From: an uncultured Caulobacter sp.
GTDB lineage: Bacteria; Pseudomonadota; Alphaproteobacteria; Caulobacterales; Caulobacteraceae
Direction: 5' to 3'
DNA length: 64,000 bases
NCBI GenBank assembly: GCA_913776195.1
Contig: CAJYMH010000030.1
Span: 53,969-117,968 of the forward strand
Of this stretch, positions 7,536-14,507 are shown piece after piece. Both the position numbers and the translations under genes were made by a program. The notes under the pieces were generated by a model. The model ran no database searches. It saw only the letters and a program-made list of their open reading frames with translations, and had not been told where the DNA came from. Positions within the stretch are counted from its first letter, which is position 1. Each line of letters starts with the position of its first letter.

Positions 7536-9848
7536 ATGACCGATCATCAAGCCAAACCCGCTCGCAACCCCCGTCATGGCGTCCTGAAGCTGGGGGTCGT
7601 GCTGACGGCGGCCGGCGTGGCCGCGGCCGGTTCGGCGACCCTTCTTTCGGCCCAGGTCGCGCCCCCGACGCCGGTGTCCGAGGATCAGCTTCCGGCCGGG
7701 CCCTCACGCGATCTTTTCGTCTCCACCTGCACCAGCTGCCACGCCGTCGGCCTGGCTATCGGCAAGCGCCGCACGCCCGATGAGTGGCGCGACACCATGC
7801 AAAAGATGGTGCAGCTCGGCGCCCAGATGTCGGATCAGGACTTCGGCGCCATCCACACCTATCTGGCCTCCAACTTCGCGCCGATCCCGGTGGCCGGCAC
7901 GGTCGCCGCCGCGGCCCCAAAGCCGACCGCGCCGAGCGCGGCTCCCGCCGCCAGCTATCCGCGTCCCGAAGGGCCCAACCAGTGGCCGGCCTATGGGGGC
8001 GGGGACGCCAACACCAACTTCTCCACCCTGACGCAGATCACGCCGAAGAACGTGTCGAAGCTGAAGGCCGCCTGGGTCTATCACTACGGCGCCGGACAGT
8101 CGGACAACGGCGACGAGGGCCTGGACTTCCGGTTCGAGGTCACGCCCCTGTTGGTCGGCGGGGTGATGTACATCTCCACCCCCGCGTCGGCGCGCAATCC
8201 GAACCTCAAGGCCTCGATCACCGCCCTGCGGCCGGAGACGGGCGAGGTGATCTGGAAGTACGAGTCCCCCCTGAACATCCACGGTCGAGGCATCGCCTAC
8301 TGGCCGGGGGACGACAAGACCGCGCCGCGGATCTTCTTCGGCACCGACCAGGGCTTCATCCGCGCGGTGGACGTGACCACGGGCCAGCTGGCGCCAGAGT
8401 TCGGCCGCGACGGCCAGATCGACGCCTATGTGGGCGTGGCCTCGGAGATGGTCGGAGAGTCGCGGCGCGCGACCTTCACGATCCCCAACCCGGTGACGAT
8501 CTACAAGAACCTGATCATCACCGGCGCCCGACCGGGGGAGGCGGGTCCGCCCGCGCCGCGCGGCGACGTCCGCGCCTGGGACGCCCGCACCGGCCGTCTG
8601 GTCTGGACCTTCCACACGGTCCCGCAGCCTGGCGAGCCCAATAACGAGACTTACAACGCCGACGACTGGCGTGACGTCAGCGGCGCCAATGTCTGGTCGA
8701 CCATGACCCTCGATGCGGAGAACGGGATCGTCTACGCCCCGGTCGGCGACCACAACACCAACGTCGCCGGCTCGCACCTCTACGCCAGCTCGCTGCTGGC
8801 CCTCGACGCGGCCACCGGAAAGCTGAAGTGGTACCGCCAGATCGTCCATCGCGACTTCTGGGACTTCGACGCCCCGACGCCGGCGGTCCTCTACGACCAC
8901 GTGGACGCCGACGGGAAGAAGGTCCCGGCCGTGCTGTTCACCGGCAAGCAGGGCCTGGTGTTCCTGTTCAATCGTCTGACCGGCGAGCCGATCAACGGCT
9001 TCGAGGAGCGTCCCGTGCCGCAGCCGGAGCCGGATCTGGGCGCCGTCTCCTGGCCGACCCAGCCGTTCCCCCGCGCCCCGGGTCCCATCGCCCGGGTCCA
9101 GATGACCCGGGACGAAATCCCCGATCTGGCCCCTGGGATGAAGGCGGCCTGCACGAAATACTGGGACGACAACAACATCGTCAGCGTGCCGCTCTACGCC
9201 CCCCGTCAGAGCAGCAAGCATGGCACGGTCAGCTATCCCAGCCCCACAGGCGGTCCCAACTGGGGCGGCGGGGCCTACAACCCCGAGCTTGGCCTCTACT
9301 TCATCAACCTGCAGAACCGTGCGGTCTTCCGACCGCAGGCCAAGCCCGGCGGGGGCGTCGGGGCGTTCGACCGCTCCGTCCGTCCTGGCGGCGGCCCGCC
9401 GCGTCCGGCCCCGGGCGCACGTCCGGCTCCGCCATTCAGCTTCCAGGTCAAGCCCGGCCTCAACCTGTCCTGCGGTGCGACGCCCTGGGGCGAGCTGGTG
9501 GCGGTGGATGTGAAGAACCAGCGCATCGCCTGGCGCAGCCCGCTGGGCATCACCGAGGCCCTTGGCGAAAAGGGTCTGAATACGGGCGCGCCAAACCTGG
9601 GCGGCAGCATCGCCACCAAGTCGGGGCTGGTGTTCATCGGGGCCTCCAACGACCGCCGCTTCCGCGCCTTCGACGCCAAGACCGGCAAGAAGCTGTGGGA
9701 GACGGAGCTGGAGGCCAGCGCGCACTCCACGCCGGTCACCTTCATGGGGGCTGACGGCAAGCAGTACGTGGTCGTGGCGGCGGCTGGCGGCACGTCCGCC
9801 GGAGGGCCGCGGATGTCCGATACGGTGGTGGCGTACCGCTTGCCCTAG
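7536..9848 (+). CDS. PQQ-dependent dehydrogenase with N-terminal cytochrome c domain
   Basis: The 770-residue periplasmic quinohaemoprotein carries a signal or anchor helix (about residues 16-40), then a small cytochrome c domain with haem-binding CTSCH (C65, C68, H69), a Pro/Ala-rich linker (about 118-140), and an eight-bladed PQQ propeller. The propeller begins at WPAYGGGDANTNFSTLTQI and shows repeated GxVxWxF and DAxTGKxxW blade motifs up to the C-terminus. Such enzymes oxidise sugars or alcohols and pass electrons to cytochrome c. GGGGAG sits just ahead of the ATG. A separate cytochrome c follows and is the obvious next electron carrier. No PQQ biosynthesis gene is in the window. Confidence 0.92.
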   Translation: MTDHQAKPARNPRHGVLKLGVVLTAAGVAAAGSATLLSAQVAPPTPVSEDQLPAGPSRDLFVSTCTSCHAVGLAIGKRRTPDEWRDTMQKMVQLGAQMSDQDFGAIHTYLASNFAPIPVAGTVAAAAPKPTAPSAAPAASYPRPEGPNQWPAYGGGDANTNFSTLTQITPKNVSKLKAAWVYHYGAGQSDNGDEGLDFRFEVTPLLVGGVMYISTPASARNPNLKASITALRPETGEVIWKYESPLNIHGRGIAYWPGDDKTAPRIFFGTDQGFIRAVDVTTGQLAPEFGRDGQIDAYVGVASEMVGESRRATFTIPNPVTIYKNLIITGARPGEAGPPAPRGDVRAWDARTGRLVWTFHTVPQPGEPNNETYNADDWRDVSGANVWSTMTLDAENGIVYAPVGDHNTNVAGSHLYASSLLALDAATGKLKWYRQIVHRDFWDFDAPTPAVLYDHVDADGKKVPAVLFTGKQGLVFLFNRLTGEPINGFEERPVPQPEPDLGAVSWPTQPFPRAPGPIARVQMTRDEIPDLAPGMKAACTKYWDDNNIVSVPLYAPRQSSKHGTVSYPSPTGGPNWGGGAYNPELGLYFINLQNRAVFRPQAKPGGGVGAFDRSVRPGGGPPRPAPGARPAPPFSFQVKPGLNLSCGATPWGELVAVDVKNQRIAWRSPLGITEALGEKGLNTGAPNLGGSIATKSGLVFIGASNDRRFRAFDAKTGKKLWETELEASAHSTPVTFMGADGKQYVVVAAAGGTSAGGPRMSDTVVAYRLP

Positions 9849-9919
9849 CGGTCGCCATCCCGTCAAAAGGTCGAGGCGCGTTCATGCACGCTTCAGGATG
9901 AAAGTTGGAGATTGGCTGC

Positions 9920-10282
9920 ATGAAGCTCATGCACCTTGGCGCCGCGATCGTATTGCTTGTCTCGACGGGTTCCGCCGCCGTCGCCCAGACGAATGGCGAG
10001 ACGCTGTTCAAGCAGCGCTGCGGCGTCTGCCATACCACCACGGCGGGCCCCTCCAAGATGGGGCCGGCGCTGAATGGGTTGGTGGGGCGAAAGTCGGGCT
10101 CCTCGCCAGGCTTCGCATATAGCGACGCCATGAAGAAGGCCGCGATCCGCTGGGACGCCGCCAGCCTCGACAAGTACCTCGCGGCGCCGGCCAAGGCGGT
10201 GCCGGGCACGAAGATGATGATAGCCGTGCCGAACGCCGAGCAGCGGGCGGCCATCGTCGCCTATCTGGCGACCCAGAAGTAG
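9920..10282 (+). CDS. Periplasmic class I cytochrome c (c2-like)
   Basis: The 120-residue protein has a signal peptide ending at AVAQ (residue 23), a CGVCH haem site (C34, C37, H38), the GPALNGLVGRK turn and a distal Met in VPGTKM (M99), which is the usual axial ligand. This is the size and order of mitochondrial-type cytochromes c2. ATG 9920 was chosen because GGAG lies 9 bases upstream; a TTG at 9905 in frame overlaps that site. It follows the PQQ dehydrogenase and is likely its electron acceptor on the way to the terminal oxidase. Confidence 0.93.
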   Translation: MKLMHLGAAIVLLVSTGSAAVAQTNGETLFKQRCGVCHTTTAGPSKMGPALNGLVGRKSGSSPGFAYSDAMKKAAIRWDAASLDKYLAAPAKAVPGTKMMIAVPNAEQRAAIVAYLATQK

Positions 10283-10287
10283 CGTCG

Positions 10288-10317
10288 GAAGGCCCTGGCT
10301 TTGGAGCCAGGGCCTTC
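10288..10317. terminator. Bidirectional terminator hairpin between convergent genes
   Basis: AAGGCCCTGGCT and AGCCAGGGCCTT form a perfect 12-bp stem around a TTGG loop, extended by one G-C pair. It lies between the stops of the cytochrome c gene and the small membrane protein gene and can act on both strands, although the T-tracts are short. Confidence 0.7.
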
Positions 10318-10328
10318 GCGAATGCGCC

Positions 10329-10490
10329 TTAGAACAGACCCGCGCGCTGGGCGATTATCACCGCGGCGGCGATCAGGATCAGGGCCTGGATGATCTGGTT
10401 GAACGGCGAGGGCAGGGGCAGCTTCTGCACCGCCCAGGCGATGAGCGCGGCGACGACCAGGACGATGATGGCGAAGATCAGAAGGGACAT
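10329..10490 (-). CDS. Small two-helix membrane protein (Thivi_2564-like)
   Basis: A 53-codon ORF starts at ATG 10490 with GAGG upstream and ends at TAA. It encodes two hydrophobic helices (about residues 2-20 and 33-48) joined by a short KLPLPSPFNQ loop. The layout matches the very small Thivi_2564-type inner-membrane proteins. It stands alone between the cytochrome and the lipid-transport operon and has no recognisable catalytic residue. Function is unknown. Confidence 0.7.
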   Translation of the reverse strand: MSLLIFAIIVLVVAALIAWAVQKLPLPSPFNQIIQALILIAAAVIIAQRAGLF

Positions 10491-10527
10491 GGAACAGCCT
10501 CATTGAGCGGCACGGCCGCGACTGAGG

Positions 10528-10550
10528 CTTAAGCGTGCGCCAAGCTTAAG
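10528..10550. repeat. Inverted repeat CTTAAGC-N9-GCTTAAG upstream of the small membrane protein
   Basis: Two 7-base arms, each with a TTAA core, lie 38 bases upstream of the small membrane protein start and between that gene and the end of the Mla-type operon. It may be an operator or part of a promoter. There is no T-tract, so it is not an obvious terminator. Confidence 0.5.
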
Positions 10551-10589
10551 TGTTCCCTAGGTCTACGTTCGCCGTGTCGGTCAGCCCCG

Positions 10590-11237
10590 CTACTTCGCCC
10601 GCTTACCCTGGGTGTTGGTCCAGGCGACGATGTCGGCGAGAACCTTTGCCGTCGCCTGATCGTAGGCGGCGACGATGGGGCCCTGGCGGTTGTCGGCGGC
10701 GCGGACGGTGGCGCTGAACATGCGGTCATCCAGCAGGCTGCGGTCGCTGGTCTTCAGCAGCACGCCACGCACCGAGACGGTGACGGCGGGCGGGGCTTCG
10801 GCGCCGTTGTCGTAGCGGGCCTCGAAGGTCCGCACGTCCAGGCGCATGGCCACGTCGGCCGCCCGGCGTTCGCCACGGGCGATCAGGCGGGCCTGGCCGG
10901 GGTTGGCGTCGAAGGCCTTCTGCACGGCCTCGTCCCACAGGACCGTGGCGGGGGCGACCCAGCGCGCCTCGGCCACGTAGGCTGCTTCACCACCCGGCGA
11001 GATGGTCAGGATGCGATCTCCGGCCGATGGGGCCGTGAAAGTACTCGGCGGCTTCAGCACGCCGATATCGTCATCGACGTTGTTGGCCGGTGCGTCAGCC
11101 GCCGGCACGTCGCCGAAGCGATACATCTGCGCCGGATCCGACTTTGGGAACAGCGAGATGCAGCCGCCCAGGCCGATCGGCAGGACCATCGCCGCGGTGA
11201 CGGCCAGGACCTTCAGGGTGCGCGGGGCTGCGATCAC
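10590..11237 (-). CDS. ABC-type transport auxiliary lipoprotein (Mla/Lin-type, LinN-like)
   Basis: The 215-residue protein has a lipoprotein signal with lipobox LGGC (Cys near residue 27) and an ABC_trans_aux domain: a YRFGD start, a KTSDRSLLDDRMFSATV stretch, and a late YDQATAKVLADIVAWT helix. Partners of this type are outer-membrane-anchored components of MCE lipid transporters such as LinKLMN or PqiC/LetA-like systems. It starts at GTG overlapping the MlaD-like stop (GTGA), as last gene of a four-gene operon. Confidence 0.88.
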   Translation of the reverse strand: MIAAPRTLKVLAVTAAMVLPIGLGGCISLFPKSDPAQMYRFGDVPAADAPANNVDDDIGVLKPPSTFTAPSAGDRILTISPGGEAAYVAEARWVAPATVLWDEAVQKAFDANPGQARLIARGERRAADVAMRLDVRTFEARYDNGAEAPPAVTVSVRGVLLKTSDRSLLDDRMFSATVRAADNRQGPIVAAYDQATAKVLADIVAWTNTQGKRAK

Positions 11238-12172
11238 GGCTTGATCTCCACTTCCTTGGCGGGTGACTTGCTGACGAGCGAGCGCGGGTTCTGCTCAACC
11301 TGGCTGACCAGGCGGCTCATGGACTCGGCGGCTTCTTGAAGGCTGACGATGGCGCCGGTGAGCTGGGGCAGGCCCTGGCGCGCGAACTCGCCGGTGGGCT
11401 CCTTCAGCTGGTTGACCATGCCGCGCACGTCCTTGGCGGCGGCCGAAATCTCCTGAGCGGCGCTGCTGAGCTCGTTGAGCGTCTTGCGGCCGTCGGTATC
11501 CACCAGGCTGTTGGTGTTCTCGATCAGCTTCTGGGCCGACTGGACCGAGGCGTCGATGGATTGCAGGGCCTTTTGCGCGTCGGCGATGATCGCCTTGCGC
11601 TCGCGCAGCTCGGCGGTCACGGCCTGGACGTCGTCGAGGCTGGCGCTGAAGGTCTTGATGTTGTCGTCGGACAGCACGCGGTTGACGCGGTCCAGGGCCT
11701 CGATGGTGCGGGTCAGCACCGTGCCGCCGCCTTCCAGCAGGTCGGACAGGGCGCTGCGTTGCGTGCGCAGGACCGGGATTTGGTTGTCGGGCACCGTGTC
11801 CTTGAGCAGCGGATTGGTCGGCTGGCCGGCGGTGATCTGTACGTAGTTCACGCCCGTGATGCCCTGGGGCTCCAGCGTGGCGTAGCTGTCGGTGCGGATC
11901 GGCACGTCGGAGGTCACGCGGGCGCGGGCGATGACGCGGTTGGGGTCGCGCTTGTCGAGGCCGATCTCGGACACCTCGCCGACCTTGATGCCGTTGAAGT
12001 GCACCTCGCCGCCCTCGGACAGGCCGCGCACCGGACCGATGAACAGGATGTCGTACTGGTCGTACTCGCGGTTGAACTGCAGCCGCGCCAGCCAGACGAC
12101 GAAGACCACCAGGCCCACGAACAGGGCCAGAGAGATGATCCCGACGAGACCGTAGTTGGCGTTTCTCTCCAT
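11234..12172 (-). CDS. mlaD: MlaD/MCE-domain periplasmic lipid-binding protein
   Basis: The 312-residue protein has one N-terminal membrane helix (about 7-28) and an MCE domain with GPVRGLSEGGEVHFNGI and the ITGVNYVQITAG strand (about 48-130). A long helical region follows, with heptad-like spacing, that probably forms the trans-periplasmic or oligomer core. MCE proteins form hexameric rings that carry phospholipids or hydrophobic solutes between membranes. It sits between the ATPase and the auxiliary lipoprotein genes. The symbol is by homology of role; the longer C-terminal helix resembles alphaproteobacterial LinM-type proteins. Confidence 0.9.
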   Translation of the reverse strand: MERNANYGLVGIISLALFVGLVVFVVWLARLQFNREYDQYDILFIGPVRGLSEGGEVHFNGIKVGEVSEIGLDKRDPNRVIARARVTSDVPIRTDSYATLEPQGITGVNYVQITAGQPTNPLLKDTVPDNQIPVLRTQRSALSDLLEGGGTVLTRTIEALDRVNRVLSDDNIKTFSASLDDVQAVTAELRERKAIIADAQKALQSIDASVQSAQKLIENTNSLVDTDGRKTLNELSSAAQEISAAAKDVRGMVNQLKEPTGEFARQGLPQLTGAIVSLQEAAESMSRLVSQVEQNPRSLVSKSPAKEVEIKP

Positions 12173-12181
12173 GGTCTTTCC

Positions 12182-13000
12182 CTAACCGGCCTGGCGGGCC
12201 GCTTGCGCCGCCCGTCCGCGCTTGCCCAGGAAGTACTCCTGGATCCACGGATGGTCGGAACGCTCAAGTTTCGAAATCGGCGCCGCGGCGACCACCTTCT
12301 TGTCGGCGATGACGGCGACGCGGTCGGTGATGGCGTAGAGGCTGTCCAGGTCGTGGGTGATCATGAACACCGTCAGGTCGAGGCTGTCGGAAAGGTCCTT
12401 GATCAGTTCATCGAAGGCGGCCGCGCCGATGGGGTCGAGGCCGGCGGTGGGCTCGTCCAGGAACAGCAGCTCGGGGTCCATGGCCAGGGCGCGAGCCAGG
12501 CCGGCGCGCTTGCGCATGCCCCCCGACAGCTCGGCGGGTTTGAGGGCGCCGGCGCGGGCGGGCAGGCCGGCCAGGGCGATCTTCAGGTCCGCCAGCTGCT
12601 CGACCTCGGCGCGGGGCAGGTCGGTGTGCTCGTAGAGCGGCGCGGCGACGTTCTCGCGCACCGTCAGGTTGGAGAACAGAGCACCCTGCTGGAAGAGCAC
12701 GCCCCACTTACGTTCGATGGCGCTCCAACGGCGGCGGGAGGCGCGCTGGGTGTCCTGGCCGAACAGCTTCACCTCGCCGCCATCGGGCTGCTTGAGGCCG
12801 ATGATGGTGTTGAGCAGCACCGACTTGCCCGAGCCCGAGCCGCCGACGATGCCCAGCACCTCGCCGCGACGGACTGTGAGGTCGAGATTGTCGTGGACCA
12901 CATTGTCGCCGAAGCGCGAGACGAGGCCTTTGATCTGGACCGGCGGCGCCTTGTCGTCCAGCAGCTCATCGTCGCTGAGATGGTCCTCTGGTGAGCTCAT
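12182..13000 (-). CDS. mlaF: ABC transporter ATP-binding protein of the Mla/MCE system
   Basis: The 272-residue ATPase carries Walker A GGSGSGKSV (about 54-62), the Q-loop, signature LSGGMRKRAGLARAL (about 158-172), Walker B LLFLDEPTAGLDP and the switch His in MITHDLD. LSGGMxKR is characteristic of the MlaF/Ttg2A class rather than of general importers. The start codon overlaps the permease stop (ATGA). It supplies energy for lipid or hydrophobic-solute transport across the cell envelope. Confidence 0.93.
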   Translation of the reverse strand: MSSPEDHLSDDELLDDKAPPVQIKGLVSRFGDNVVHDNLDLTVRRGEVLGIVGGSGSGKSVLLNTIIGLKQPDGGEVKLFGQDTQRASRRRWSAIERKWGVLFQQGALFSNLTVRENVAAPLYEHTDLPRAEVEQLADLKIALAGLPARAGALKPAELSGGMRKRAGLARALAMDPELLFLDEPTAGLDPIGAAAFDELIKDLSDSLDLTVFMITHDLDSLYAITDRVAVIADKKVVAAAPISKLERSDHPWIQEYFLGKRGRAAQAARQAG

Positions 13001-14109
13001 ATGTTGAGCTCCATGTAGATAAGCGCGAAGATCGCGTCGATCAGGATGATCGAGAAGATGGCGTGAACCACCGCCGCGGTCACCCGGCGGCCCAGGCTTT
13101 CCACGTCATTGCCGACCTCCAGTCCCTGGCGGCAGCCGATGCAGGCGATGACCGCGGCCATCACTGGAGCCTTGGACATGCCGACCCAGAAGTGGGTGGC
13201 GCCGACATTGTCGACGATGCGCTGGAAGAAGAAGCCCGGCGACAGGTCGAGCACGCTCCAGGTGACCAGCACCCCGCCGGCCAGACCCGCGAGGGTGGCG
13301 ACGAAGGTGAGAAGCGGGATCATGATCAGGAGCGCCAGGAAGCGCGGCAGAACCAGGGCCTCGAACGGGTCGACGCCCAGGATCTGCATGGCGTCGATCT
13401 CCTGTTGCATCTTCATCGAGCCGATCTCGGCGGCGAAGGACGAGGCCGAACGGCCGGCCAGCAGCACGGCGGTGATGATGATGTTGAACTCGCGAAGAAC
13501 CGCGATGCCGATCAGCTCGACGGCGAACACCTGGGCGCCGAACTGGGTGAGCATGTTGGCGCCTAGCAGGCCCACCACCGCCCCGATGAAGAAGGTGGTG
13601 GTGGCGACGATGGGGATGGCGTCCAGCCCCGCGCGCTCGGCCATCGAGATGATGGCCGCCCAGCGGATGCGCCGAGGATTTGCGAAGCTTCGAACGATGG
13701 CCATCATCAGATGGCCGATAAAGCCCATGGTTTCCCAGAACTCGTGGCCGAGGTTGAACACCCCGCGCCCCAGGCGCTCCACGAGATCGGTGGCCCCGCG
13801 GCGCTTGACGACCGGCGTCGGCTCCGCCTTGACCGCGTTGTCCACCAAGGTCAGCAGACGGCGGGTTTCAGGCCGCGAGACGATTTTCTTCTTTTCGACG
13901 TCGCAGCCGGCGCGGATCACCGCATAGGCGCCGGCGGTGTCGAAACGGCCGATCTGGCGAAGGTCGAAGACAGCGGCGCCCTCGCCTGACACCGCTTCGG
14001 CCAAGCGGGCGGGGGCGTCCTCGAGAGTCGTGGCCGTCCAGTCGCCCGTCAGCACGGCGGTCGCGCCCTGCTCGGTCGTCTCGACATGGAAGTCGGCGTT
14101 GGTTTCCAT
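12997..14109 (-). CDS. mlaE: MlaE-type permease fused to an N-terminal STAS domain
   Basis: The first about 100 residues form a STAS (MlaB-like) domain, seen as AVLTGDWTATTLEDAP and VFDLRQIGRFDTAGAYAV. About 260 residues of MlaE permease follow, with roughly five or six membrane helices and the family block EIGSMKMQQEIDAMQILGV. The fusion replaces the separate MlaB of enterobacteria. ATG 14109 was chosen; an in-frame TTG at 14127 would add six residues. It is the first gene of the operon permease-ATPase-MCE-lipoprotein. Confidence 0.92.
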   Translation of the reverse strand: METNADFHVETTEQGATAVLTGDWTATTLEDAPARLAEAVSGEGAAVFDLRQIGRFDTAGAYAVIRAGCDVEKKKIVSRPETRRLLTLVDNAVKAEPTPVVKRRGATDLVERLGRGVFNLGHEFWETMGFIGHLMMAIVRSFANPRRIRWAAIISMAERAGLDAIPIVATTTFFIGAVVGLLGANMLTQFGAQVFAVELIGIAVLREFNIIITAVLLAGRSASSFAAEIGSMKMQQEIDAMQILGVDPFEALVLPRFLALLIMIPLLTFVATLAGLAGGVLVTWSVLDLSPGFFFQRIVDNVGATHFWVGMSKAPVMAAVIACIGCRQGLEVGNDVESLGRRVTAAVVHAIFSIILIDAIFALIYMELNI

Positions 14110-14251
14110 CAGCCCCAGAACTCGCAAGCCCCTTGCGGAGCAACCCGCACAAGCCTGCCATACCTATGCAGGTTCCGAACGTCTTTAAAGCTCAGGTTGT
14201 TCCGGAAGCTGGGGAGAACGCCCGGCGGGGAGGCCGGTCGTCCTCGTTCCA

Positions 14252-14443
14252 TCAGCTGAAGGCGCGGTCGCGCCGAACGTGACGACGGAAGGTCATCACC
14301 TGATCCGCCAGACGCGCGTCGCCTTCCAGCAGTACGCGCAGGGAGGCGATCTCGGCGCTGATCTGGTCACGCTCCAGCGAGCCGGCGATCAAGGAGTCCG
14401 TGCGCGCTTCAAGCTTGCGGATCGTGCATTCGATGGCGCTCAT
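14252..14443 (-). CDS. Small hypothetical protein, helical
   Basis: A 63-residue charged protein starts at ATG 14443 behind a strong GAAGGGGAA ribosome site. It looks mainly alpha-helical (IRKLEARTDSLIAGSLERDQ then a second helix) with no signal peptide or membrane segment and a basic C-terminus (RRHVRRDR). An earlier in-frame start at 14518 would overlap the end of the acyl-CoA dehydrogenase and is less likely. It lies just downstream of that gene on the same strand. I do not recognise the family. Confidence 0.65.
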   Translation of the reverse strand: MSAIECTIRKLEARTDSLIAGSLERDQISAEIASLRVLLEGDARLADQVMTFRRHVRRDRAFS

Positions 14444-14507
14444 GGTCGTTCCCCTTCTTTCGGCTTCCCGTCCTAGATGGTTCGCCGGCGAAGGTTCGCA
14501 AGACCCC

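Noticed and set aside
7704..9866. 720-codon frame antisense to the PQQ dehydrogenase
   Set aside because: Shadow of a gene with haem and propeller motifs on the plus strand.
11336..12994. 552-codon frame antisense to the Mla-type operon
   Set aside because: It spans two real genes with conserved motifs on the other strand, and its own product has no recognisable feature.
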